DNA of 44,727 nucleotides, from contig LSSK01000797.1 of assembly GCA_001969505.1 (NCBI GenBank), positions 1 through 44,727 on the forward strand. Direction: 5' to 3'. Of the stretch, positions 21,148-30,783 are shown piece after piece. A program made the position numbers and the translations under genes. The notes beneath the pieces were generated by a model. That model ran no database searches and was not told where the DNA came from. It worked only from the letters and a program-made list of their open reading frames with translations. The DNA is from Zancudomyces culisetae (taxonomy: Eukaryota; Kickxellomycota; Harpellomycetes; Harpellales; Legeriomycetaceae). Within the stretch, counting starts at the first letter, position 1. Each line of letters starts with the position of its first letter.

Positions 21148-21156
21148 ATCAGATAA
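21148..21156 (+). promoter_or_regulatory. Iron-GATA-like site 2, ATCAGATAA
   Basis: A second exact ATCAGATAA, 113 bp after the first and in the same orientation. Paired sites with this extended consensus are typical of fungal siderophore gene promoters. By base composition about two such 9-mers are expected by chance in the whole window, and one more is seen inside the cyclase coding region (about 36668), so the pairing is what matters. Confidence 0.45.
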
Positions 21157-21543
21157 GAAAGCAATGTGCTAATTAACCTGCTTGATTAATAATCACAATT
21201 TCATCTACCTATTGGAGACCTAGAAGAGAAAAAAATTCATTGAAAAATGGCAATTTGAGCCAAGCTTCAGTGTTATAGGAGGCTTTTGGTTAAGGAACAA
21301 GAAATTAGCATCATATTATTCGCACAAAATAGTGTTGCCTTTTCTTTGTTTTTCTTTGCCATAAAATTACAGTTTTAGCATTTCCAAAGTCTTTTTCTTT
21401 CGAATCAGCTAATTCCGCTGATTTTGATTACAAAATTTTCTTGTGATTTGTGAGCAAGTATTAAATAACAAAGAGAAAAGTCATAACCCTAATAACCTCA
21501 AGTTAATAGTCAAAAAAAATTTTCGTTCAAACTCTGCCCATGG

Positions 21544-21550
21544 TATAAAA
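21544..21550 (+). promoter_or_regulatory. TATA box of the siderophore synthetase gene
   Basis: GGTATAAAAGCA surrounds TATAAAA at 21544-21550. The same 12 bases occur before the secreted-protein gene at 25112-25123. Confidence 0.5.
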
Positions 21551-21905
21551 GCACAAGGAAACGGCCTTCTTAACCCCAGGTTAGTATAAACAATAACATC
21601 ACACTCTATATTTCGGTTCTTCAAAAGTTTTCCAGTACAGTAGTATTAGTATACCTTTCTGGACCTTGGATTTTTTTTTTGATCTTTCAAGAAAACAAAA
21701 GGGAAAACAGGACCTTAACCCGCCTCTTTGAAGGGAGCTTCCTTTACTTTAAGAATAAAGTGCATAGCTAGCGTTCGACCAGTAAACAACAAGGCCTCAT
21801 ATTTATTTAGGAGCATAAAAGTAATTATACCATTAGAAATAACTATATTATTAAAAGTATCACCACGAATACAAGCAGGAATAAAACGAGAAAGGAAAAC
21901 CAACC

Positions 21906-24137
21906 ATGACGATAGACAATAACCAAATCAATTCAAAAATACAAGGTATAGTACAGGAAGTTTCAAGCCTGATTGATAAACACCAAAAAATACTTGATTC
22001 CAAGAAATTGGCAAACCGTGCTACGATTTCAAGACTAATATCGTGCGCAATCAATGAGAAACTGGTAAATGGGTACTTGTACTGCACAAACGAGCTAGGT
22101 AGTTTTATTGATAGCCAGCTTGCAACAGGAGGAAAATATAATACTGGTGTATCTTCTACCAGAAAAAATGCCAAATTGGTGGTGACAAGGCGTTTTGTGG
22201 TAGCGGCCAGCAGTAGGGACGATTCTGAAAATGAGGGAAACGACCAAAGAACAGTAGAATTTGATATGATTGAGAACAATCTTGAACTTGAGCACCCATT
22301 GGATGGAAAGATATTTGTTTTCGAGGTTTCGAACATTCCATTCTTAGAAAAGGCTGTTGAAAATCATGTTTACAAAGTTGGGCTCATGGATCCAGAGGAA
22401 ATATCACATCACTACTATCATGCCGATTTAGCACCGTTGGTAAATTGTAACAGCATATCGAACTGTATCCAAGAGTTGGAGACTCCAGAGTTGCTAATGA
22501 GGACTATTAGCGAATGGCAGGGCTTCAAGGACCAAGAAAATATAAATAGCCTATGCAGAGAACTGATGAGCTCTGTCGAGCACCAGGAACACGTCTATGA
22601 AAACAGACCTAGGGATCCTGATCTTGAAACATGGAAGGCCATAGACTGGGAAACCTCAATTGTAGAGGGACATGCCACCCATCCCATGCATAGAACAAGG
22701 TTTACAATACCACCATTGGAGAAGCTAGACGTATCCGCAAACATATACGAAGCAGAGGTTGTGTTTGTTAGTATAAAGAGGGAAAATGTCATCATCAGTG
22801 GAAGTTATGAAGAACTTACTGCTCCATTGCTGAGAGCTGCGAAATTTGATCCTAAATATCTTTATCTCACCGAAAAAAAGCTCGATACAAAAGCAAGTCG
22901 TGTCGGAGAAGCGTACGACAAAGAAATGACGGAGCTTGTAGACTTGACGGATAGAGTTATCTTGCCCGTTCATAAACTTCAGATTCCAGCAGTGAAACTT
23001 AAATTTGGTAACGAAGTAGAGTTTCTACCATATTCGGTCTCAGCGAGGGGACAGGCATCTGTACGTACGCTGGCACTAGAATCCCTTTACCAAGTCGGAA
23101 GATGTATTAAGCTTCCAATAGCTATAAAGATTACATCTGCATTAAGAACGGTGACACCGTGGTCCACATTTATCGGACCAAACATTGACAGATTGGTACC
23201 AGTTTTAAAGCAATTGAATGTCAAATTTTTGCAAGAGATTGGTTCTGAGCATAGAAATGTGCTAAAGATAGCATCTGAACCAGCAAGTATAGTTTATAAG
23301 AGCGATGATTTTGATTTGGCAAAACACCTAGCATGCATTGTTAGAGATGATATGGAGTATATTGTAAATAAGGAGAATGCCGGGAAAACTGGTGGATGTG
23401 AAAAGGTAATAGTGTGTGCAGCACTTACAGAAAAGAACTCGAAGGGTATTCCAAACGTGATTGACAGCTTTGGACTATACACTAAAGAATCTCGGGTGAG
23501 GTTTTTGTATCAGTATTCGGATATATTCTTTGCATGTTTTGTTCCACCAATGATAAAGTATGGGTGGTCATACGAGGCACACCAGCAAAACGTAGCTGTT
23601 GTGGTCTCAATTAGTGATAACTCGGATAAGGAAATTAACGGTATGAACAAATTCAATGAGAGTGGGAATAAAGGTATTGCTTCGAAAAATGTAAATGTTA
23701 CTGGGTTTGTTGCTAGAGACTTTGGAGGAATAAAGGTACACCTTCCAACACTCAGAAAGGTACTACATGAAAACAGGGACATGATAAACAGCGATGATGA
23801 GCGGTATTATGACCTGGAGATGCTTCCAGACTCTTGTACAGAAGCGTATACTATGAATGAAGTGTACAAGCTGGGTTACCATACAATGATTCAGTGTCAG
23901 ATGTACCGGCTAGTAAGAGCATTGGATTTACACTATTGTGGAACAGGTTGGAGCATAGTCAGAAAAAATCTAGAAAAATACGCAGTTCTTCCTGAAGCCG
24001 GAGGAAACAAGCCACATCAGTTATTGGATAACTGGTACAGCCAAAGAGTCAACTTGAAGTGCTTTATAAAAATGAAGTTGGATAGTTTGTACAGGGATTA
24101 CATTTATGAAAGCGTGCCTAATGTTTTGTTGATGTAG
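21906..24137 (+). CDS. NRPS-independent siderophore (NIS) synthetase, IucA/IucC family
   Basis: An intronless frame of 743 codons. Residues 256-265 read HATHPMHRTR, the HP-containing nucleotide-binding motif of IucA/IucC enzymes. Residues about 402-414 read KLPIAIKITSALR, the second ATP-site motif, followed by TPWSTFIGPN. The C-terminal FhuF-like part has YGWSYEAHQQN (E557, H559, N562) and GFVARDFGG (R604, D605), both family hallmarks. These enzymes adenylate a carboxylate, usually citrate, and condense it with an amine or hydroxylamine to build siderophores such as aerobactin, achromobactin or rhizoferrin. Bacterial members are about 580-620 residues; the extra length includes a non-conserved insertion around 90-115 and another near 575-600. 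It has no signal or membrane segment, so is probably cytosolic. No second biosynthetic gene or transporter is adjacent. A rhizoferrin-type citrate-diamine product needs only one such enzyme, but the product cannot be read from sequence. Confidence 0.92.
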   Translation: MTIDNNQINSKIQGIVQEVSSLIDKHQKILDSKKLANRATISRLISCAINEKLVNGYLYCTNELGSFIDSQLATGGKYNTGVSSTRKNAKLVVTRRFVVAASSRDDSENEGNDQRTVEFDMIENNLELEHPLDGKIFVFEVSNIPFLEKAVENHVYKVGLMDPEEISHHYYHADLAPLVNCNSISNCIQELETPELLMRTISEWQGFKDQENINSLCRELMSSVEHQEHVYENRPRDPDLETWKAIDWETSIVEGHATHPMHRTRFTIPPLEKLDVSANIYEAEVVFVSIKRENVIISGSYEELTAPLLRAAKFDPKYLYLTEKKLDTKASRVGEAYDKEMTELVDLTDRVILPVHKLQIPAVKLKFGNEVEFLPYSVSARGQASVRTLALESLYQVGRCIKLPIAIKITSALRTVTPWSTFIGPNIDRLVPVLKQLNVKFLQEIGSEHRNVLKIASEPASIVYKSDDFDLAKHLACIVRDDMEYIVNKENAGKTGGCEKVIVCAALTEKNSKGIPNVIDSFGLYTKESRVRFLYQYSDIFFACFVPPMIKYGWSYEAHQQNVAVVVSISDNSDKEINGMNKFNESGNKGIASKNVNVTGFVARDFGGIKVHLPTLRKVLHENRDMINSDDERYYDLEMLPDSCTEAYTMNEVYKLGYHTMIQCQMYRLVRALDLHYCGTGWSIVRKNLEKYAVLPEAGGNKPHQLLDNWYSQRVNLKCFIKMKLDSLYRDYIYESVPNVLLM

Positions 24138-25214
24138 AACATGTACCTGAGAGTGGAAGTGAAGGGGTTGGAGTTTTTTATTATGATTGTTTTTGGCTTT
24201 GTCTTTGGCTTTACCTTTGCCTTTGTCTTTACCTTGCCTTTTCCTTTTTTTTCTTTTTAGTTATTTTTAATATGCATACTTATAACATTCTACTTCGCGC
24301 TTTGAAATGCTAATACAAACGGCTCGTCCAGTTAAATGATTTCTTCTACGTTTTTGGTTTATTTTACTGTCTTTGAAAGTTTGAAAGGTAGAAAGGGGTG
24401 GGTGAATTTAATAGCTAGAGTATGAAAATGATACAAACGGTTTTCAAATAGCGGAACTAAAGTGTAAAATATCATCATTACTCATTTTTAATTTCGGCCT
24501 TAAGTGGAGTTTAATTGTCAAATTCTTGTGGGTGTAGGGTTGTTTGTAATTGCAGAATGCAGGTATATTATCTTTAATAAAAATAGAATGCAGAGTAGCC
24601 AACTCTTTTATTTAGGTTCCATTACTTTTTATGATAATCTACTTTGACTTGCTAAATAACATATTCAGAGATATTAAATGCAAACCTTCAACAGTAATAA
24701 ATGCTATTTAGCGCCAATAATGGGTAGTAAAATGACAGAAAAATGAATAAAGAGAATTATGGGCTTAAAATTACCAACGATGTAATATTCATGGTAATGG
24801 GGATAGTGGTAACATCTTGTTGATTGTAGTAACAATGAAACTATAGATTATAGCTGCTTCATACTTTAACCCCTCATAAACTGTGGTTCCAATAAGGAGC
24901 ATTTTCAGACTAACCATCAACCCCGCCATTGTTTAAACAATCAAGTTACTGATTAATTCCAGTAGTAAGTTTGATTTAAATTGTTTCACCAAGTGTGGGT
25001 ACCAAAAACCAAAGGCCAATTCCATACTACGATATCTAGGTATTAAATACTAAAAACAATAATACTTGGTAATTCAAACTTAGAGAAGAGGGAGTATTGA
25101 GAACCAGAAAAGGTATAAAAGCATAATCAATTTACCAGGTTTTGGATTTCAATAAGTTTGAGACAAAATCACTTGATACACACAAAACAAAACAGAATTC
25201 AGAAACACTACACA
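24138..25214. repeat. Intergenic with CTTTGN tandem repeat
   Basis: A 1.08 kb gap with no gene. Right after the synthetase stop there is a degenerate six-base tandem, CTTTGG/CTTTGT/CTTTAC and variants, about 24194-24246, probably in the 3' UTR. The rest is AT-rich and ends with the promoter of the next gene. Confidence 0.6.
25114..25120 (+). promoter_or_regulatory. TATA box of the Gly/Arg-rich secreted-protein gene
   Basis: TATAAAA at 25114-25120 within GGTATAAAAGCA, 95 bp before the ATG at 25215. An in-frame region upstream of 25215 begins close to the TATA box and has no signal peptide, which supports 25215 as the start. Confidence 0.6.
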
Positions 25215-25739
25215 ATGAAATCACTAACAGTTACATTGGCTATGTTGGCAATCCAAGCTGGATTGGCTATTGCAGGACGTGATAGTGGAAGAGGAGGAAG
25301 CCACGGAGGTGGCCGAGATAGAGGAAGAGGTCGTGGTGGATATGGTCGCCACGGAAGACACCGATACTGGAGAGATGGAAGATGGTATGACTACCCAGTT
25401 GCATACGCAGTTGCAGTTCCAGTTGTAGTAGGTGCAGGTGCAGTGATTGGAGCAGGAGTTGGGGCAGGAGTTGGAGGAGGTTATGGAAACGGATATGATA
25501 ATGGATATGGCGGTTCCATGCCAGAGGCCAACTACGAGTCTGTAAATGACAGAAAAAAGCCAAAGCCAGAACCAAAGCCAGAGCCAGAGCCAGAAGTAGA
25601 GCCAGAAAATGAAACCGATAACTATGGAAAAAAGCCAGAACCCGAGTATAAAGCCAATGATTATGAAAAAAAACCAGAGCCAAAATACTCAGCTGATGAT
25701 AAAAAAAAACCACAACCCGTATATGCAACTAAATACTGA
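25215..25739 (+). CDS. Small secreted Gly/Arg-rich protein with KPEPE repeats
   Basis: The frame from ATG 25215 encodes 174 residues. Residues 1-20 are a classical signal peptide (MKSLTVTLAMLAIQAGLAIA) with a likely cut before GRD. Next come an RG/GG-rich stretch with RHRYWRDGRWYDY, a hydrophobic Val/Ala/Gly part with a glycine-zipper look (about residues 60-88), and a Gly/Tyr/Asn-rich piece. The C-terminal half is built of KKPEPE, KKPEPK-like units with Asn/Tyr spacers. There are no Cys. It is probably a secreted or cell-wall protein. I do not recognise a family. Low-complexity composition makes homology searches unreliable, and the strong TATA suggests high or regulated expression. Confidence 0.78.
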   Translation: MKSLTVTLAMLAIQAGLAIAGRDSGRGGSHGGGRDRGRGRGGYGRHGRHRYWRDGRWYDYPVAYAVAVPVVVGAGAVIGAGVGAGVGGGYGNGYDNGYGGSMPEANYESVNDRKKPKPEPKPEPEPEVEPENETDNYGKKPEPEYKANDYEKKPEPKYSADDKKKPQPVYATKY

Positions 25740-26356
25740 GTCAAAGTAAAACATGTGGGTGTTTAACTGCCTCCAAAACATTACCCAACATAGAGAAGAA
25801 ATGAACACAAAGATAAATATGAATATAAACGGGACGGTGAAAGAGGTGGTGGTTGAAGGGGAGGGGGGGGTGTGTGCGGATATACAGCAGACAACCAGTT
25901 CCTTGCTTTGGCAGCGCACCAGCACAAGTACTAAATTAAGGCAACAAAATATTTTTTTTATAGGTTGTATTGTTATTTAAACTAGGGCTTTATACTTTTT
26001 TTACGCTTGATTTTTTCAGTCAATTATTGATATATCCAGATCAAACGCGATTTCCTTATAAAAAAGAGTTGATGATCCAATAAACCCTGAAGTTTTAGTT
26101 AAAGTTAGTTTATTGTTCATGTTTTGAAACTTTGGCGATATTGCGAATGTTGATGGTTTAGAGTATTAGAAGAGCCAATACGGTGGTTGTCGTGTTTTGT
26201 TTTGGTGTTTAGATTTAGGTTTACAGAGGACATTTTCAAAGTCATATTCCTGAAATTCTTGTCAAAAAAATCGACTAGATTTGGATAATTAACAAAACAG
26301 GAATTATAATAATTGGAAAAAGAGTATAACAAGTGGTAGATTAATTAAATAGCAAA
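25740..26356. other. Intergenic, no gene recognised
   Basis: A 617 bp gap between two plus-strand genes. It has a G-rich patch (about 25857-25880, with a run of nine G) followed by GTGTGTGCGG, then AT-rich DNA. Short frames on both strands lack any protein-like features. Confidence 0.55.
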
Positions 26357-27736
26357 ATGGAACAAGGCAATGAGGACGGGAAAAAACAGTAAGAAGAATT
26401 CAGTACTTGGATTAACTTTCTTCAGATAAACATTAGAAAAATAATTATAGAAAGGATATTGAAATCAAAATCTAGGTTGACACAGGATGATTTTCGAAAG
26501 CTGTTATCAACACCACGAAGAACAGATGACGAGCAAAGTGTCAATATGGGGCGGTATAGGAAGAGAGGGGGTACAATAGGAGGGGATTTAACAGAAATGA
26601 AAAAGAAGATATGGTAAAGTTAGCAGACATTACATTTCCTTTTGTTTTAAATTCTAGTTTAGAATTAGAAAAAAAAGACATAAAAGCCAGAAAGAAAGAG
26701 AAAGAGATTCGAAAAGATTAAAACAAATCTATAAAGGAGGTAAATGATGTGACAACATAAATAGGATAGGTACAGATAACCGAGAGGAGGATCAAGGGTT
26801 TGTAAAACCCACTAGAACAAAAAGGCTAAAAGTGTATGTTTTTATGAGGTTTATTTTTAAATTTTAAGTAAGGGGATGAAGAGGGCGAGCAGGAGCAGAG
26901 AATATGTATAAAACGATGGGTAAAAAAAAATGGAAAATAGGGGGAAAAAAGAGACACAAAGAGAGGAATGGCAGGAGAAATACAGGGATAGAGCAAAAGA
27001 GAGGAGAGAGGGAAAAATACCAGCAGGACTTTATGAGGGGAGCAATTTATATGGGAATGAGATAAGTAAAAGCGGTATTATTAGTGGTGGAATACATTTG
27101 AATACGATTACAGCAACTGAAGATAGAAAAAGTGAAGGAAATGTGATGATGGAAGAAAGTACGAGAACATACAAGAGTACCGAGACTCAAAACGAAAAAA
27201 TCGGGGATTTATCGAAGGATCAAGAGAAAGGAGCTGTAAGTGAACTCGGAAAGCGGGTACTGGCAGCTCTTGAGAGGAGTAGACGAAAAAAACAAGGTGT
27301 GAAAATTGGTGGTGAGGTATCAGTGAATGAGCTGTTTTTGCCATATAGAATGTACTACAAGATAGAAAAAAATGAGATTAAAATGATTATTAGAAGCAAG
27401 ATTGAGCAACGAGAAAAACAGATACAGGAAGAGCAGGATATGGGATATACAGGAGAAGGAGAAGGAGAAAAAGAACTAGAGAAGGAGATGTTTAATAAGA
27501 TCAAGAAGAGTTTCAAAGAAGCAAGACGAAAAAACAGGTGGAAAAGAAACCAAGAGGATCAGATTGAAGAGGAAAAAGTGGAAAAAAATGGAGAGATGAG
27601 TGTGGAAATACAGGAGAAAAAACAAAATAGTAGACAAGAAAATACAAGAAAAAGTACTGAAAAGGAGGTAGTAGCGTTTAATGAAGAGGAAGATGATATA
27701 TTTGGTGAAGCAGGAAGAGAGTATAACTTAGAATGA
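26357..27736 (+). CDS. RED/IK-like spliceosomal protein, about 5 exons
   Basis: Two motifs identify the family: LTQDDFRKLLSTPR near the start and EKYRDRAKERREGK after the last intron; a weaker NELFLPYRMYY matches the conserved FLPGRMAY segment. RED (IK) is a component of the activated (B) spliceosome. Preferred model: 26357-26388, 26437-26553, 26663-26739, 26770-26833, 26941-27736, 361 residues with all phases closing. Introns would be 48, 109, 30 and 107 nt. The second intron is the least certain: an alternative donor at 26614 (GTAAAG) with acceptor before 26687 also closes. The 30 nt intron (26740-26769) is a multiple of three and carries one in-frame TGA. The C-terminal half is Glu/Lys-rich. 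The last 9 bases overlap the MED17 coding end. Confidence 0.72.
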
Positions 27737-30017
27737 AAGGTTTAACACAGAAAAAAGTTTAGCAGCTACACAATCTTCAAACCAAAACTCAAGATAGTCA
27801 GAAGAAGAGGGAAGGAAATCATCAACATCAAAGTCGACTTGATGAGAAGAGGTGGACGAAGAAGGAGCAGGGGAGGTGTGAGTAAAAGGAGAAGCATTGA
27901 GGTGGATGCAGATGCGAGATTTTGAAACAAGGTCGACAGTCATGTGAAGAATCAGATCAAGAGAAATGATGGAAAAGGCAATGTGGTTAGAAACTGGGCA
28001 AAGTTGGTAGTTGAAGCAGCTTTCGGAAAGATAGTTGGATAGCAGACGATTGAAACCAGAGGCAATTTTCGAGAGATATAAATATACAAAATGGGAATGA
28101 ATCAGAGATTTTAGCTCGGTGATATTGGTAACGGAGCCTACAGAGCTGTTTTTGTTACTGCTGTTAGCAGTATTGTTTAGCAAAGTGGGAGTAGAAGCGT
28201 AGAGGAAGGAGAGATCGAATAGACCAGTGAACATGTCGAATTTGATAATGAGTAGAAAGGAATTGATAGAGTCGAGGACGTGGACGTTTACATAGTACTT
28301 GGGAAGTCTCTGGTTCGTAGTGGATTCTTGGTAAAAGGTTTCAAACAAAGTCTTTGAGCGAGTAATGTTTTTGAACTGAGAATAATAATGTCGAATCACT
28401 GAATCCAATTCGGTAATGTTGTGTAGAGCAACCAACGATTTCGTCACCGTTTCCAAGCCGCCTTTATTGTTTGGTTTGGATGACAGTTGTGCAGATAACA
28501 CCATTGCCAAATCCGCCGACGTCTTTTCCCAACTATTTGGGCTGCTTTGGCCATTTTGTGGAGGCGTTTGCTTTATTTGCTCGTTGAACCCTGTTCTTAC
28601 CTTGTGAAATTGTAGTTGGTATACTTTATTTTCTACCTTTATTGGCACGCTTAATACATCGACATCTGCCTGACTTATTTGCCTCTCTCCTTTTCCTATC
28701 GTTCCCTTTGATGTGGCTTGAGCTTCGCTTTTAAGATATTCAAACACATTGGTCGCGTATACGTTGTTTCTGGCTTGTAGTAGTTTCAGCTCTGATATCT
28801 CTTTAGCATTCTGACTGTATTCTGGCCTTAGAATTGCTGATAACTCTAGTGTATTGTTTCCTTTTACCTGTTTGTTTAGTACAATTTTAGTCTCCAAGTA
28901 AACCATCGAGTCGTATGGAATCTTGATTTCCACCTGTTGGTTTTGTTTGGACTCCACTATATCTGCATATTCAACCCCACCAATACCTCTGCTATTATTA
29001 CCGCCTCTACCACTACTTCTGATATGATTATGGTTGTGACTATGGCTGCTTCCACTACTACCGCTGCTGCTGCCATATGGAATATAAAATTTAGCACCGT
29101 CTTTCATCTTTTCGTGTTGTCCTATTACCCAGTGCCGCTTCCTAAGTTCCAAAGCTCGTTTCCACACTTGCTTGTTATGTTCTGTTATTTCTTCCAACCT
29201 TTTTGTGTGTTCTTTTAACAATTTGCTGGCCTCCATTAATTGTTTTTGTTTAAAACCTAGCCCAAGTTGATACTGCGTTACTATTTCCCTGGTGCTCTTG
29301 CTTTGTGTCTCTATAGTTGCAAGTCTCATCGTGTCGTTCCCTACCATTTCTATATCCTCACCTACCTCTGCTCTATCTCCGAGATGCCCGCCTTCTCGCC
29401 CCAGTTCTATATTTTTGGATTCCAGTAGTAACATTACCATATCTAAAGCCACTGCCATTTCGGATCTCGCATGCCTATTTTTTATTTATTTTTCGCTTTA
29501 ATTGTATTCCTAAAGCCATATGTATATCACCGCTATTGCAAATATAACAACATTTATTTATTTTCTAATATTTTACCATAGTTTGCTGTGAAGTTGTTGC
29601 TGCATCTCGTTGACATTTGCTTTGGATTGATCTTTTTTTCTGACTTCTTCAACCTCCATATCATTTTCTCCCCCCATTTCTTCCCCTTTGTTATCCAAAA
29701 TCATCTCTAAGCCCTTGAAATTTAAGTGTTCCTCCCATAATTGCGCTATTTTGTTTTCCATCTTTTCGTTGTACCTAGATTGATTTCCACAACATTATTA
29801 ATCTCTCACCATTTTGCTCCAGAATCATCTAAAGTAAACATACACATATACTCTTCATTCATGTATAATTATCCTGCTTGACATACCTCAACACGTCACC
29901 ATCCTTATGGTCAACTGTATTCTTTAAAGATGGTTTCTCATCTTGCCCCTCAGCTTGTATTTTTGATATTACCTCGGATTTTGTACCCTCCAACGTTAAA
30001 TATACTAAACTCTCCAT
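27728..30017 (-). CDS. MED17: Mediator head subunit Med17 (Srb4), 4 exons
   Basis: Exons in transcript order: 29900-30017, 29810-29828, 29577-29774, 27728-29474; 693 residues, with all phases in register. Family support: the N-terminal SEVISKIQAEG segment, then QQLHSKLW leading across an intron to EMAVALDMVMLLLES (the VALDFVSLLLS signature), then KRHWVIGQ and KFYIPYGS, and a helical LKLLQARNNVYATNVFEYL. Med17 is the scaffold of the Mediator head, essential for nearly all RNA polymerase II transcription. Exon 2 is a 19 nt micro-exon and the intron after it only 35 nt. The first intron uses a GTGACG donor; a better-looking GTATGT donor 12 nt downstream gives a stop, so it is either unused or yields a non-productive transcript. 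A Ser/Gly/His-rich insertion sits near residues 255-280. Confidence 0.85.
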
Positions 30018-30399
30018 GTTTTTTTCTCGCTACTATTCTCCTTTGATAATTATGGTATTTGGATCTTTGTTCATAAAAATACTAAACAACCTTAATCTTT
30101 TACTATTTGCTACTACATTTTGTTTACCAAAAACAAAATTGTACTAACGCATTTTTTTTTTCACTTTTGTTTCGATTTCTGAACAACACTAGTAGTTCAG
30201 AAAAAATAGCACCTAACTAACCATTGGCTGGTGTATTGTTTGAATTTTTTCTATTAATTTTCCTTTTTTTTTCTTATTCTCTTGGTTGCGTAATACTTAA
30301 ACCCATTTACTAGAGGATAGGCAACTTTTTATTCAAATTCGATTTTGTTGGATACCACTAATAAAGTATTAAAAATCGTAAAAACACAGATATTACAAC
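30018..30399. promoter_or_regulatory. Shared divergent promoter, MED17 / SEM1
   Basis: The 382 bp between the start codons of MED17 (minus) and SEM1 (plus) must serve both genes. It is AT-rich with T runs near 30144-30155 and 30255-30275. No clear TATA box is seen, as is usual for housekeeping genes. Confidence 0.55.
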
Positions 30400-30783
30400 A
30401 TGAACGTCGATTCAAAAACAATGGAAACCGATGCCGCTGAAAAGCAACTGCTTTCCACTCTAGACGAAGACATTGAATTCGAAGAATTCGAAGCTGAGGA
30501 TTGGGTCGAAGACGACAAAGAAAAACAAGATTTAAACTTGTGGGATGAAGATTGGGACGACGATGATTTGGAAGATGACTTTTCTGCTCAAATTAGGTAC
30601 GCTACTTTCTTTTCATTCTACCATTTTGGGAACTCTACATTTCCTTTTTTATGGATAAGTATATAATACTGTGATAAATATAATACTCTGTCACTGTTTC
30701 AAACTTAAAGTTGTTAATCATTGATATGTTATTGTAGGGCCGAGTTGGAGAAGGTTTCAAAATCCCAATCGATGATTGTGTAA
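30400..30783 (+). CDS. SEM1: 26S proteasome lid subunit Sem1/DSS1, 2 exons
   Basis: Exons 30400-30596 and 30738-30783 give 80 residues. The product is extremely acidic with the family's two Trp/Phe-Asp/Glu blocks: FEEFEAEDW and LWDEDWDDDDLEDDFSAQIR. After the 141 nt intron it ends with the basic helix AELEKVSKSQ. Sem1/DSS1 is an intrinsically disordered subunit of the proteasome lid and of other PCI complexes such as TREX-2, where it stabilises partner proteins and binds ubiquitin. Yeast Sem1 is 89 and human DSS1 70 residues. The intron falls just before the C-terminal helix. Confidence 0.95.

Larger units (their letters stand above)
20187..21905. other. Intergenic and promoter region of the siderophore synthetase
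   Basis: A 1.7 kb gap. It holds the methyltransferase 3' end, a (GT)n run at about 20822-20834, two iron-GATA-like sites and a TATA box, listed separately. The last 350 bp between TATA box and ATG would be an unusually long leader; a 5' UTR intron or a second promoter nearer the gene is possible. Two small opposing frames at 21715-21922 are not convincing. Confidence 0.55.

Noticed and set aside
21715-21922. Two opposing 62-64 codon frames just before the siderophore synthetase
   Set aside because: No protein-like pattern, no promoter of their own; they lie in the probable leader of the synthetase.
26869-26930. Treating 26869-26919 as an exon of the RED-like gene joined by slippage at the A9 run (26922-26930)
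   Set aside because: It needs a frameshift. A single 107 nt intron from a consensus GTATGT donor (26834) to the AG at 26940 closes the frame without one.
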